A program made the position numbers and the translations under genes. The notes beneath the pieces are model-generated. The model saw only the letters and a list, made by a program, of their open reading frames with translations, was not told the origin of the DNA and ran no database searches. A stretch of 64,000 bases of DNA. Origin: Nephrocerus scutellatus. Taxonomy: Eukaryota; Arthropoda; Insecta; Diptera; Pipunculidae. Shown here in pieces: positions 35,816 through 46,827 of this stretch. The number at the start of each line of letters is the position of its first letter. The stretch's first letter is position 1. The stretch is from contig OX352761.1 in NCBI GenBank assembly GCA_947095585.1, positions 135,748,277 through 135,812,276 on the forward strand. Direction: 5' to 3'.

Positions 35816-36349
35816 TCTATATATAAATAGGCAAAGACAAAACAGTTCAGTCAGTACCTTTTTCTCCTCTGTTTGTCAACCGATTTTCTTTTGTTTAGAA
35901 GCTATTGACGAGCTTTTATAATCGTTCATTTAGCGTTTGGAGCAATTGCTAGAAGTTTAAAGTTCAACTTTTTGAAATTGTGCCCCGAATTCAGCCACAG
36001 TCGTTGTTGACGACGTTGTCGTGGTAGTCCATTTTTGTATTAATAACAACTACTTTTAAGTAGTTTAAGCTTGATTTTTAATTGAAATTTAAATTTTGAT
36101 TCATATCTATAAATCAGGGTTTTTAAATTGTGATTCAGTGGTATTTTATTGAATTTATTTTTTAATTAATTATAATTGTACTGAACTCTTTTGAATTGCA
36201 AGTACATATAAAAGTTTATGGTCTCAGATATACAATTAACAAATGTATAAGAGTAGCAAAAAATGTTCGAAACATGCAAATTCATATATGTTTTCCACAA
36301 ATTATCAATAATGATTATGGCCGAATTTTGACCACCGGGCGAACACTAG
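35816..36349 (+). mobile_element. possible non-autonomous Helitron
   Basis: Begins TCTATATATAAATAGGCAAA immediately after an A and ends ACCACCGGGCGAACACTAG immediately before a T. That fits the Helitron rule 5'-TC...CTRR-3' inserted between A and T, and the CGGGCGAA...CTAG end is common in insect Helitrons. I could not see a clear stem-loop just before the end, and no Rep/helicase is encoded. Confidence 0.4.
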
Positions 36350-37782
36350 TATTGATTAATAGCTTGAAATTTTTGTCGTTCGATATTTATTTAATCTGTC
36401 GGTTGGTCAATCCGTTTTGATGTTATTAGCGTGAAAACTTAAATTCACAAAAAAATCTCGTGACAACTATTTTCGAATTTATTTTACATCTCTACCTTTC
36501 ATTTGCCACCTTAATGGTAATTATGCGACGGTCTCCTGTAAAAGTCATTTGGAATTATAAAATTTAATTTCCATTCAACGAGGTATAAATTCCCATGGGG
36601 AAAAGATTCTCCTGCACTACATTTCCATCGTGCCAAAAATTAAGCTGATTTTTCACTGTTTAAATTTTGGGCGATTATTCGTTATGGACAATCGCGCAAT
36701 ATTTTGAAGGATCGTTCAGTTAAACTTTGGGCGATTTTTTATTTTTTTACGATTTTTCATTATCTAAAACTCCCACTATTGTTGGTAGATTATTCATTTT
36801 TAGTTTATGTGCGGTTCGAACTTGAGTGAATACTTATGTAGCCATTTTGAACAGCACGTCAAAAAACTTAAATAAAAAATGTATCAGCTTTAATAAACCT
36901 AGCCGAGTGTATTCGATTAAAAAAGACATTAACAAGCCGAATGTATTCGGCGGAAAGACAACCAAGGACAAATTGCGAACACTGTGCTATTGACTAAATA
37001 ATATTGTTTAGTTACTTAATCCGATTGCCTGCAACGTAAAAAAAGAAGAGATCAACAAATTTGAATCAAAATGAAACTAAAACTTAAATATTAAAACAAT
37101 AACAATAACCTTTAAAAGCAGAAGAACAATATTTTAACACATATATAGTTGAAGCAACACCTTTTGAAAAAAAAAATTACAAATTCATTCCAATGCGGAC
37201 AAATATGTATTATATATATATTTATAATAAATATTTAGTATATCTTCAATTTTGATTTGACACATAAAACATAATATGAGGTTGGATAGAAAATCGTTAA
37301 AATTAAAGAAGAAATAACCTCTCTCTGAAAGATATAAATTAAAAGATTAAAGAATATTGCGATGAAAGGTTAACATTTATGTCATTGAAAAAACATTGAC
37401 AAGTATTTTAAATTAAAACAATATTCATGGAAACAATTAACACTTTTATACTCAAATTTCAGCGAAAAAACATTTAATGTAATTTAAATTCGAATTTGAT
37501 TAAAGTTTAATACGTTTATACGAAATAACAATTACATTTATTATACATATTACAGATATTTATTAAATGTATAGAGGCAAACATCTTTTATAATTTTGTT
37601 TCGTTCTTTCTCTCGTAGTAATTTGATGATTAGCAACTTAAAAAAGAGTATACAAGTCACGTGTTTCAAATGTATTTTCTGTGTATAAGTATGTGATTTG
37701 CGTGTGAAGTGTGATTGTTGAGTTTTTGTTTCGAGTATAGTGCATGTGTTTTCGTTTAAGCTTTTCGTTCTTTTTTACCACC

Positions 37783-37820
37783 AGAAGAAGAAGAAGAAGT
37801 AGAAGGAGAAAATGTAGAAG
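37783..37820 (+). repeat. purine microsatellite (AGA)n
   Basis: CCAGAAGAAGAAGAAGAAGT and further GA-rich sequence just downstream (in slo sense) of the E version 2 donor. In the slo transcript it is a pyrimidine-rich (TTC)n tract, the kind of sequence bound by PTB-type splicing regulators. Confidence 0.6.
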
Positions 37821-37826
37821 ACTTAC

Positions 37827-37939
37827 TCAGTAGCCTGAGCAAATGGAATTCCGATAAAAGTAGGACTCAATGTTTCAGTGTACATTTCCATTCCAGTTCC
37901 GCGTAGATAATCATTAGTCCAAGATTGCATATCTGGTGA
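37827..37939 (-). CDS. slo: slo alternative exon E, version 2
   Basis: Encodes SPDMQSWTNDYLRGTGMEMY then TETLSPTFIGIPFAQAT plus GA of Glu. The acceptor is TTTCATAG and the donor GTAAGT. It has the same length and phase as version 1 at 33565-33677, and both exons were kept through dipteran evolution. It is used mutually exclusively. Only about a dozen residues differ, all in one RCK1 segment, so the choice probably tunes gating. Confidence 0.96.
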
Positions 37940-38320
37940 CTATGAAATATTGGTTTTTTGTTTATATATTTAGGCTTAGATACTTTAATGTATTTTATAA
38001 TTTGTTGAATTATTATGTTAAAAAAAATTGACAAATCGAGTTTGACTTTAAAAGATAATTAAATAAAGTAAGCAAAGTTTAAAATTAAAATCTAATTGAA
38101 ATAAAAATAGCAAAACCATAATGTTAAAATTTGTAACGAAAGAAAAACTGCCTCCTGTTGATTTTTACTCTTGTTTTTTAACACTAGTCATTTCTTCCCA
38201 CGCATACCACTTGATTTATTGTCTTTAGAGAATTTTATAAAGAATTGTGATTTGGTTGTCCTTCATTACATGTACATGAAATACTTGATGATTTTCATAC
38301 TTTAACTTAAATTTACTTAC

Positions 38321-38476
38321 TGTTTTAAATGAACGCATTGCAAATAGATTCGCCATCATCGTCGAGAAGCCAGGTGCTAAGCAACTTTGGGCTATGAAAC
38401 CCAATTTCAGCTCCGCTAAGCAAATGACATCGTCACCTTGTTTCCAGTCCCACGAGGGAATATTCAGCAAATATGC
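38321..38476 (-). CDS. slo: slo exon, RCK1 ([16 protein letters not shown])
   Basis: 52 codons, phase 0 at both ends: [20 protein letters not shown], then [20 protein letters not shown] and [12 protein letters not shown]. This RCK1 segment is one of the most conserved parts of BK channels from insects to vertebrates. The acceptor is TTCAG and the donor is GTAAGT. It joins the Ser-Pro-Asp of either E exon. Confidence 0.98.
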
Positions 38477-38506
38477 CTGAACATTACAAATATGTATTAT
38501 TATTAT

Positions 38507-38542
38507 TAGTAGTAGTAGTAGTAGTAGTACATAGTAGTAGTA
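38507..38542 (+). repeat. (TAG)n microsatellite
   Basis: ATTATTATTAGTAGTAGTAG and further TAG units, interrupted once by ACA, inside the 100-bp intron between two constitutive slo exons. Length variation here would change a minimal intron. Confidence 0.8.
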
Positions 38543-38576
38543 ACGGATAATAATGCGAATTAACCAATATATTTAC

Positions 38577-38729
38577 CTTATTATGGTATTGCATTAATTG
38601 AATGATAACTCGTATGTCATCACTGTAATTTTTTATCGAGATTACTCTCATAATATTGGCAGCATCTTCGGCGTCAGGATCTTGACAATATTTATTGGCT
38701 AAGACTAAGCAGGCATCAGCTTCGTGGAC
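38577..38729 (-). CDS. slo: slo exon, RCK1 ([14 protein letters not shown])
   Basis: 51 codons, phase 0 at both ends: [20 protein letters not shown], then [20 protein letters not shown] and [11 protein letters not shown]. It is part of the RCK1 Rossmann fold. The acceptor CGAAAAG has a weak pyrimidine tract; the donor is GTAAAT. The intron to exon 38321-38476 is 100 bp and contains a (TAG)n-rich tract. It follows whichever C exon is used. Confidence 0.98.
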
Positions 38730-39489
38730 CTTTTCGAAAATAAAGCATTCAGGGATGAAAATAAAAATTCAAATGTCCCAATTATTAGCATAGACAAATT
38801 TTAAATTTAGCTAACTTGTAGGTAATAAAATAATATACGTATACAAATGTGTATTTTAATTTAAAGAATTCTTCAAGTGGATACAATAATTTAAATGTTT
38901 GATAATGTATTTGTGTCGATATAATAACACGATTTGTATGTTTAAAAGTTGTCTTTGATTGTTGCTGGATGATTCATGTATAACTACATTTTTCATATTC
39001 AACTCAAATACATTACCAACGAAACTCATGAATATTGGGATTAAATGTGGGTATGACATTTTTGTGAAGTTTAGACATAAAAGAATAAATAACCGCCTTA
39101 ATTGAAAAATAACAAAAATAACGTAAAAAATCATATTTTCATATTTAATCAATTTGAAAAGCAACACAATAGAATAAATAAACAAATGATAGAACTAAAA
39201 ACTTCATTTTAAGATCATTCAAAGCAATAAAAAATTGTGATTTTTTATTTATTATAAAAATGCAGCAAACTGTACAATTATTAACAGACTTTTTTCTAAT
39301 ATTATTAAAAAAATTGCAAACTACAATATAAGTACCGTGCATATCTCAAATAACCACACATAATTATATTATCAGATTAATAGTAAAACGTATTGACATG
39401 CAAGTACACACACACATACAACATAGAACTGGAATTTAAAGCTAGCTAGTGTACTGTACAGTCACTTCACACGAAATCGGACAAAAAAG

Positions 39490-39885
39490 TCTAAGCATTG
39501 GCATCTTTAGTTAATAATTTTCCTGCCTATCACTGTTTTATCCCTTTTTCCAAAAGCGGTGTTCAAAAGAAATATTCAGATGCATCCCGCCTATTCTCCA
39601 ACCCATCCCTAATACCAGTGCCACAACTCGAGCTCACGGGTCCTCCATTAAGCCTATCTTCGGACGTACTAACAATTTAGAGAATCCTTCTTTAGCCGCA
39701 TTATAGTTATGTGGAATGAATTGCCTGATTCTGTGTTTCCGCATTTGTGTGATCTATAGTCGTTTAAGCCACGCGTGCATAGACATCTCATCTTTCCTCC
39801 CCCTAATTTTCTAATGCCCACGTTGTGCTAAGCATTATAAGGGTGCAAATCCCTTTAGGGTGTGTACATTATAAAAAAAAATATA
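39490..39885 (+). mobile_element. non-LTR retrotransposon 3' end (family 2)
   Basis: Plus strand: LWNELPDSVFPHLCDL near 39710-39760, then SFKPRVHRHLIFPPPNFLMPT ending near 39820 and a stop. This is the usual C-terminal W-N-x-L-P block of these LINEs. The 3' UTR CTAAGCATTATAAGGGTG matches the inverted block at 9412-9434. The tail is (A)9 from about 39873. It is the opposite orientation to the copy at 9380-9990. Confidence 0.82.
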
Positions 39886-39929
39886 AGGCTTGCCTGGTTG
39901 CAAGTTTCGGCATTCAGGCATCTGCAGAA

Positions 39930-40870
39930 TAGGGGGAATAACACGTAGTATTTTTGTAATTGCTGTACCTATTCTGACAGGTGCATGGTAGTCCATGTAA
40001 GTAGCCAGAAAGCTAGAAAAGAAGCATCCTGTCCTAATACATAATAAAGAAGATATGACAATTCACAACGTGCAACAATTATCGTCGTATGAGTATAAAG
40101 TTGTTGAGTACTATGTATAAGATTTTCTCAACTACCCTACAAGACAGGGTAGCCTTATGCTGAACTCATTATTGTCCTATATCGCAGGCAAATCAATAAC
40201 TGATCAGATTTTCGTCCTTAGGCATGAGATGGAAAATCCCTGGAGTAACAAAACTCACTAAACCATTTGTTTATTGACTTTAAAGTTGCATATGATAGCA
40301 TAACCAGAGTAGACCCATGAGTATAAGAGATTTCGGCATCCTAAATAAACTGACCTGATTTCATAGGATGACAATGACCAATTATCTAAGAAAAGATATC
40401 CGGATCGCTATCAACCCAAGAAAAATATTTAATGGGCTCTGACAAGGAGATGGACTCATCTGCGCCTTCTTCAACCTGGCGTTAGAGAAAGTTATACAAG
40501 ACTCTGATGAAGCAGCAAGAGAACAATCCTTTAAAAATTCATCCAGATATTGACATTATTGGTAGGAACCAAAGAGTTTAACAAGATGCTTTCAACCAGA
40601 TCGAGCGAGAATTTAACCAAAAAATTCAAGCTGCTGGTATAAAGGACAATGGTCAATCAGAGAATTGAGTGCTTGGCGAATAGAAGTCTGACCTCGTAGA
40701 CGCATTCAAGAGGGAATTCATACGGAGAATTGTATTCCACATATGTGAGGAAGAATGATACCGGATTTACGAGTATTACCGCGATGTCAACATCGTGAAA
40801 AGATTAAGCTCGGTAGGCATTGGTGGGCAGGACACCTAGATCGCTAACTAATTGCCTTCGTTCGGGCGTC
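39930..40870 (+). mobile_element. non-LTR retrotransposon RT remnant (family 1)
   Basis: Plus strand in broken frames: SITDQIFVLRHEME near 40195-40235, LFIDFKVAYDSITRVD near 40270-40315, RMTMTN near 40360, NGL*QGDGLICAFFNLALEK near 40432-40490 (palm motif with one stop), and DIDIIGRNQRV near 40550. The YADD signature itself is deleted or mutated. The 3' section near 40790-40850 aligns with the other copies. Inactive. Confidence 0.82.
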
Positions 40871-42158
40871 TGATTACACATGGGATGGCTGTATAGTAAA
40901 ATATATTGTTTTGTTTATCTTCCAGTTGAATTTTATGTACGCACAAAAATAAATAATATATGCAACTATATCTTAGACCGATTTTTTACCACCTAGGAAC
41001 TATATATATACAATACATAGTTATATTTTTCTAAGTTTTAAATATTTAGTAGTTTACATATAGCATTGTTTCATGCTAGAAATTAATTGGATAGTGCATA
41101 GTCTAATGCTAATCGCATTAATATTCGTTTAGTTGTTATATATTATCTAAATAAAATCTATTTTTGAATTTTATCGATTGGGAATATTTTCATTTATATA
41201 AACATATATAAAAATATTAATTGGTTCTTGCAGCATTTATAATGTTTGGTATTTTTCAACAATAAATATTATAAAAGACGAATACTTAGAAATAATTGGT
41301 TTCATAAAAATAGTACATTATTTTTTCTTAACAAAATTGCGTTTCTTTTGTACACTTATGCAATGTGGATAAATAAAAAATAATTTTGTTTCAAGCTAAA
41401 ACGTTGGTAATATTTAGCAAAAAAACGCTCCCAGAGCAGTCGAGAAAACCAGGATCAATATCGTTAATCAAAATACATATCTACTTAAGGTGGTGTGAAT
41501 GTACAATTTTACTATGTACTCAGGATCTCTCAATATTATATGATCTATTGTAAATTATTTTTTTTACAGAGTCTGTATGTCACCAGTTTGTGCTCTGTTT
41601 GTCAAAGTTGTATGTGAAATATTGCCTCTGATAACTAGTACGAATGACCTCAACAAGTACAAGAGTTGTGCGTTTTATCATAAAAAAAAAGTCCATTTCA
41701 AAGTCAAAGCTATTGCCGTCTTGCTACATTTCTAGTTTCGTGAGGCTTGTCGTGATTTAAAGTTTTCCATTTCTCGCTGAAACTGTGAAATGTAAATCAC
41801 ATGACTTCAGAGGTAAAATGTAAAAAGGTTTTTTAACAAATATTACCGAAGTTAATTATTTTTTTTAAATCAAAAAATAACAAAAAAACATAAAAACGTT
41901 AGAATATGCACAATTTGATCTTTGTAAACTGAAGAAGTTCTTAATAATACATTAAACAAGGAATATCTGTTTTTAATTTCATAAAATAAATATGCATTGC
42001 ATTTTTTAGTAAAAATGTCATTAAAATACTAAAATAATTACCAAACAGAACACAAAAATTTTAACGCACTTTATGATAAGCTAAGTTAATTCTATTTGAG
42101 CAATTATTGGGGAGCGTAAGATGTTTAATATAATCTTTTTGAAAAGAGAAAATGTTAT

Positions 42159-42184
42159 GTATGTCATGTCATGTCATGTCATGC
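42159..42184 (+). repeat. (ATGTC)n short tandem repeat
   Basis: Four full ATGTC units and a diverged ATGCC unit in an otherwise unremarkable intron stretch, next to the left end of a transposase remnant. Confidence 0.7.
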
Positions 42185-42234
42185 CATATGTTTATGAATC
42201 AGCAGTTCTATTATTTCAAATCCTGTTCTGGGAA

Positions 42235-42425
42235 ATAGGGTTTTCGGGTTCTCATTCAGATCAACGGGTGAATCTGGGGCTGCAAAACAACGCCACGTCT
42301 GCGAGCAGAAGTTCGTATTCGAATGTGACAACTTTACGTGCGCTAATAATTCTCAGAAAGAAAGCCCATTCTTGGCTCAAGAACTTCGTTAGTAAGCCAA
42401 TGGTCGCATTTGGGTAAGTCAGCAG
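42235..42425 (+). pseudogene. DDE transposase remnant, left part
   Basis: Plus strand gives TLRALIILRKKAHSWLKNFV then SKPMVAFG, resembling the first-Asp region of this family (usual form SDEAHFWLNGYVNKQN). It shares AATGTGACAACTTTACG-type sequence with 35168-35200. Coding resumes at 43815 after a minus-strand LINE, suggesting one element split by a later insertion. Confidence 0.55.
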
Positions 42426-42439
42426 CCCGAAGCCATTCA

Positions 42440-43600
42440 CAAAAATCACTTCATGCTGTTTTCATGAGGGTTTCATGCTGGATTGGTCATTGGCTCATAC
42501 TTCTCCTTCAATGATGCTGGAATGTTTTCCTCGGCGATAAGTTTTATTGCACGGTTTTGTATTCTATCTAGCTGATGCAAGTTAGTTTTATGTGCACCAG
42601 ACCACATATGACAATTGTACTCAAGTTTAGGGCGAATAAAAGCCTTATAGATAGTAGCCAGATCAGGGAGTGAAATATTTCTTGCACCGGGATAGAAAAC
42701 CTTAACACTTTGCAGCATTTTTGGCGACGGTAAATATTAGGTGATTCCAATGAAGCTTGTCGTTAACACACATACCGATAATTGTGAGATTTTCAGTTTC
42801 CTCGAAGCAAGTGCCATTCATGGATAATGGCATGGGATTCAGGATTCGCTTAGACGACAGGAGACAGCATTAGGTTTTTGAAGCATTTAATTCTACTCTA
42901 TTGTTTTCTACCCATTTTATTATGCTGTCTAGTTCAGTATTTAACGAGCTTAAGATACGTAGTGCTGGTAGAAACCGAAGAGCTGTACAGAAAGTTTTCA
43001 TCCAGATCGAGCAGGCGGCACGAAATCTGAAAGCATACCTCTCTAATCCTAGAAGCCTGTTTACAGCTCAAGTCATACCATCCATGCTCCTTTGTTTTGA
43101 CAGACTTATTCCTGCAATGGATAAAGTCTCTCATACCAATAAGGATGATGTTTGTGATTGCATCATCGGCGTAGATGTTATCAGGAACAATAGCGAGAAG
43201 TTAAAACTCCTAAAGAAGTTGTTAAGGTCGTCCCAATTAGCTTTCTCGTATTGCCATACTGTTTTTTGTAAGGTTTTTCCCTAACTGAGTGGTTTATTAA
43301 CGAGAAATAAGCTGATACTACACAGTGGTGCGTGAGTGAGTGAGTGAGCCTAGAGGAAATAATACATTGACGGAGTATTCACCAGGACGAGAGGTAAGGA
43401 ACAAGTCAAGGATGTTCGCGGAACGATTTGCAATATCAGGTATTCTTATAGGCTCATTCACAAGCTGACTAAGGTAAACTCAGCCAATATCTCAGCATCT
43501 CTTCACTCGGGTGTTGTCTGGCCAGTATGGCAAACCACCCTGATTTGTGTACATTGAAATCATTTCGATTTCAGTGTCATCATCTAATGTGACAATTCCT
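42440..43600 (-). mobile_element. non-LTR retrotransposon (family 2) inside a DNA transposon
   Basis: On the minus strand from high to low coordinates: NRSANILDLFLTSRPGEYS near 43370-43430 (end of the endonuclease domain), a scrambled centre, then LNTELDSIIKW near 42910-42950, NLTIIGMCVNDKLHW near 42760-42800, and LATIYKAFIRPKLEYNCHMW with LDRIQNRAIKLIAEE at 42520-42665. The usual order of endonuclease, RT and post-RT is kept, but the RT palm is missing. It truncates near 42440. Confidence 0.78.
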
Positions 43601-43814
43601 GCAATTGAATCAGACAGTGGATTGAATCAGGATTGGAATATTGGCTGAATTGAGGCAAAAGCTGAAATGCAACATCACTACGGAATAAATTGCGAGTCCG
43701 CGTTGAGGGAATAATAATAATAATGGTTATAACCAGGCCGATTTCATTCCGAGGTATCGGAATTATCAAATACCTGAGTTTCACTCAGTGCCTGAATTTC
43801 TGGACTGTTGGCAT

Positions 43815-44105
43815 TTACATGGGCGTAGACATCGAAAACTTAGAACATATTTGATTTAATCAGATCACGTGCCTCGCAGCTGGCCAAACAATCGGGTTAT
43901 TGAAGTCGAAATTCGGTGACCATGCAATCTACAGAAATATGCCAGTTTGTGTGATTTGACGCCTCTGGACTTTTTTATTTCAAGATATGTCAATTCGACA
44001 GTCTATGCCAAGAAGCCGCAGAAATTAAACGACTTCAGAAACAACATCGAACGCGAAATTGCCGGAATATCTCCTGATTTAAGCGAAAAAGTCAATATCA
44101 AAAGA
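43815..44105 (+). pseudogene. DDE transposase remnant, right part
   Basis: Plus strand: AAGQTIGLLKSKFGDHAIYR near 43877-43936, LTPLDFFISRYVNSTVYAKK near 43958-44015 (third-Asp motif, usually DLTPLDFFLWGYVKS), and LNDFRNNIEREIAGISPDLS near 44026-44085. One frameshift and one stop precede LTPLDFF. This is the best preserved piece of this transposase in the window. Confidence 0.75.
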
Positions 44106-44149
44106 AAACGTAGCCGTACATAAAAAAAAACAGTGTCAAATTTTCGGTG

Positions 44150-44222
44150 GTAAGAAGTGCACGTGGCTTAAGGGGTTATTGCGTTGGACTACTGAGAGGG
44201 AGGTTCGAATTTTGACTTCCAG
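44150..44222 (+). mobile_element. SINE head fragment
   Basis: GCACGTGGCTTAAGGGGTTA with a later B box (GGTTCGAATTTTG, 44202-44214) aligns with the tRNA-like head of the SINE family. It is cut off where the inverted 240-bp repeat begins. Confidence 0.55.
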
Positions 44223-44470
44223 AATAGTATATTACATAACGTTAAGCACTTTTCAGCGAATAATGTACGCTACTTCTCACACGACCAAAACAATTATTCT
44301 GCTAAACTTTTAATGCGCAATACAAAACTACTGTGGGAATGTGTGTTGGCTGAGCTAAAAAACAAAAGTATTTTCTATGTTAACACACTAGTGTGGTTAA
44401 TGCCTACTTTAGAGGGTAGTTTATAGCGTATGAAACAGTCACTTTCATCTATGGTCGTGTTAGAATGCTT
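44222..44470 (-). repeat. 240-bp dispersed repeat, third copy
   Basis: The complement of the unit at 20390-20890. It starts (minus strand) CGACCATAGATGAAAGTGAC near 44455 and keeps TTAACATAGAAAATACT, TTTAGCAGAATAATTGTT and TTATGTAATATACT at the end. It lacks the TGCGCATGCGCA palindrome (TGCGCATTAAAAG instead). Confidence 0.8.
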
Positions 44471-45228
44471 TTTGACAGTACTCTACTGGCAAATTTTTTG
44501 GTTTATTTCATATTTAATTCGTATCAGCGTATCAGTTGAAGTGAAATAAGATGTTTTCATATAAATGAGTTTATGCTCCGTTTGAAAATACATAAACCAA
44601 ATGCAAATAAAAATATAGTGGCAAGATTTGAATTATTTTTTGTAGATTACTAACAGATGTATATCACGTGTTATTATAGTAATAGTGAGGTCTACTACTA
44701 TTGTAAATCTAGATGGTTAAATTTATCGTTTCAAATAACAAAATGAACACAAAACATTAAATTGCAATAGTATCTAAACATAAACTTTTGTTTTGACTAG
44801 AGAGTGATATCTTAATTAGAAGAGCTTCATGTCCTATGTCTTCATGTGCTTGTACTAAAGTACAAACCATCATACCGAAATTCAGGTTCATACGAGCACA
44901 TAATAGTTGCCGCAATGGAGATTTGGTGTGAAATTCTTAATAACAAACTCCAAATCAAAACCGAGGCGGATTTATCAAATTGTTTTTCTGCTTATCATTG
45001 ATAAAACACTTGCTCGTGTTGATTTTTCTATTTCTTATTTTGTTTCGTTAATTGTATTGTTTAAAATAAAACCATCAAAAGAACACATACAATAACAATA
45101 ACAGAAAAATTTCAAAAATAATACGTTTAGTAATTTACAACCTCCAAGAGTAGAAGAGTAGTAGAGTAGACACAAAACAATAATAATTGTACACTTAACG
45201 AAAATAAAAGCAATTATAAAATTTTTAC

Positions 45229-45334
45229 CTTAACCCTTTGCAGATCAATCGGATTCATAATGGTTCCTTGGAAGAATTCCACTGTGGTAAAATGACGTTT
45301 GAACAAACCCTCTAATTCCAGATCGGGTGGTTTA
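45229..45334 (-). CDS. slo: slo alternative exon C, version 1
   Basis: Encodes [20 protein letters not shown] then [15 protein letters not shown], identical to the standard Drosophila C exon. It starts with T completing Arg (CG+T), and the acceptor is CTAAAG. It ends on Lys in phase 0 at a GTAAAA donor. It is 106 bp, the same as the alternative at 46722-46827; the pair is mutually exclusive because tandem use would shift the frame by one base. Confidence 0.97.
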
Positions 45335-45957
45335 CTTTAGATATGTTAATTTTGTTCGGTTCATTTTAAATTTTATATATACGAGTATACCATATAAGCA
45401 TTATTTTGACGATTTCCATTATTCATTTCAGAGGGTTTGTTTGTTTTTATTATGTTTTGTTTATTACAGTGGGAAAATTGGTTGCGGTTGCAGTGATCAT
45501 TATGATTATAATTTTCAAAATTTACAAAACAGAACATAAGGGAAGAAGAAAAAGTAAAAATAAAAAAATAAATATCATCATCAGAATAATAAATACAAAT
45601 TTAGGTTTAGTTCTTGTTGGAAAGAGCCGTTCGTTACAGTAATGGCTACACAAAGGCGCAAATGATTTCAGGTAGATTGATATACATATTAAGAAAAATA
45701 GCTTTCGGTTGTATACTTAAATTAATATTTTTTATTTTTTTATAGTTGTATATATATTATATTTAATAATAATAGTTTGACAAAAGCTGCTGGCTGTCAA
45801 ACCGTTCGATAGAAAACTTATTTTAAGCTGTGTTCATTCTTATTATTCTCCTGGTCAAGGAAACGAATATCTAATTTTCTGAATTGGCAGCCTTTTAACA
45901 ATTTTATTTTAATTTATGTATAGCTTTTTTATTTTTTACATATGTACGGCAAAAGTA

Positions 45958-45992
45958 TAGATGCGTGTGTGTGTGTGTGTGTGTATGTATAC
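45958..45992 (+). repeat. (GT)n microsatellite
   Basis: GATGCGTGTGTGTGTGTGTG and following GT/TA units in the intron between the two C exons. In the slo transcript this is (CA)n, a known splicing-enhancer type of repeat. Confidence 0.8.
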
Positions 45993-46721
45993 AATAAGTT
46001 GTTTTTTTTGTTTTGTATTTATGTATATATTTTTTTGTCATCATCTTGCTGAATTTTAGAAAAACTAACATATTAAATAATACATTAATAATAATTCAAT
46101 AAATTCTAGCTCTATTTATACGAAGTTTATACGAAAATATTAATTCAATTCAATAATAATATAAATTTATTTATTAAAAGTAAAGTAGACACAAGTAAAC
46201 TACATATTGGTAATAGAAAAAGTTCTAATATATTCAATTATAATACGTAGAATATTTTAACAAGACAATAAAAAATGCATTCCCTTGAAGCAGAAGTAGA
46301 AGCTCAAAAAAGAAAACTAACAAAAGTAATTGTGAAATCATATGGAATACTTTTAACTTAAATGCATTTCTTATTGAAAACAAATGCCAGCAAACTGTTT
46401 TTTTGGAAAAGGTGGAACAGAAATAAATTAGGTGTGTAATTAAATCGATAACAAGTACTAAAATATAGATATTAATTAACAAATAAAGAAAATTTTTGGG
46501 AAATAATTTTAAGAAAACATTTAACCTAATTAAAGAAGAAAAGGAAAACTAAAAGAATTTGCATCCTTGCATTAGGTTAATTATTTGCATTCAGGTTTTA
46601 TATGTTTGATCAATTAGCTGAGAGAATTTTTATTCGAGTTCAGTTTTTTATGGATATAAATATATATATGGGTTCAATAAATTTCTTAGTTTTATTTGGG
46701 TTTTCATTTGTTTGTTTGTAC

Positions 46722-46827
46722 CTTGACTCGCTCCAAGTCGACTGCGTTCATCATAGTTCCCTGAAAAAATGCCACAGTCGTATAGTGGCGTTTTAAAAGT
46801 CCTTCTAGTTCCAGATCAGGCTCCTTG
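46722..46827 (-). CDS. slo: slo alternative exon C, version 2
   Basis: Encodes [20 protein letters not shown] then [15 protein letters not shown]. Compared with version 1 the changes are P/E, F/L, F/Y, E/A, I/M, PI/AV and Q/E. The first base C completes Arg (CG+C) after an ATAG acceptor; the donor GTACAA is weaker than that of version 1. Length and phases equal those of 45229-45334. It lies 410 bp from the upstream exon. Confidence 0.96.

Larger units (their letters stand above)
33678..37826. other. intron between the two E exons
   Basis: 4.1 kb. It contains a decayed DDE transposase at 35190-35765 and a possible Helitron at 35816-36349. An (AGA)n-type purine run lies at 37783-37820, immediately beside the donor of E version 2. 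The remainder is A+T-rich without recognised content. Confidence 0.6.
38730..45228. other. slo intron with dense transposon remains
   Basis: 6.5 kb. Contents: LINE ends at 39490-39885 and 39930-40870; a DDE transposon (42235-42425 and 43815-44105) split by a LINE at 42440-43600; a SINE head at 44150-44222; and a 240-bp repeat at 44222-44470. Stretches 38730-39480, 40880-42120 and 44480-45228 are A+T-rich with nothing recognised, apart from (ATGTC)n at 42159-42184. Confidence 0.7.

Noticed and set aside
45406..45642. Plus-strand open frame with a signal-peptide-like start
   Set aside because: Hydrophobicity comes from T-rich codons beside a slo exon; no homology recognised.
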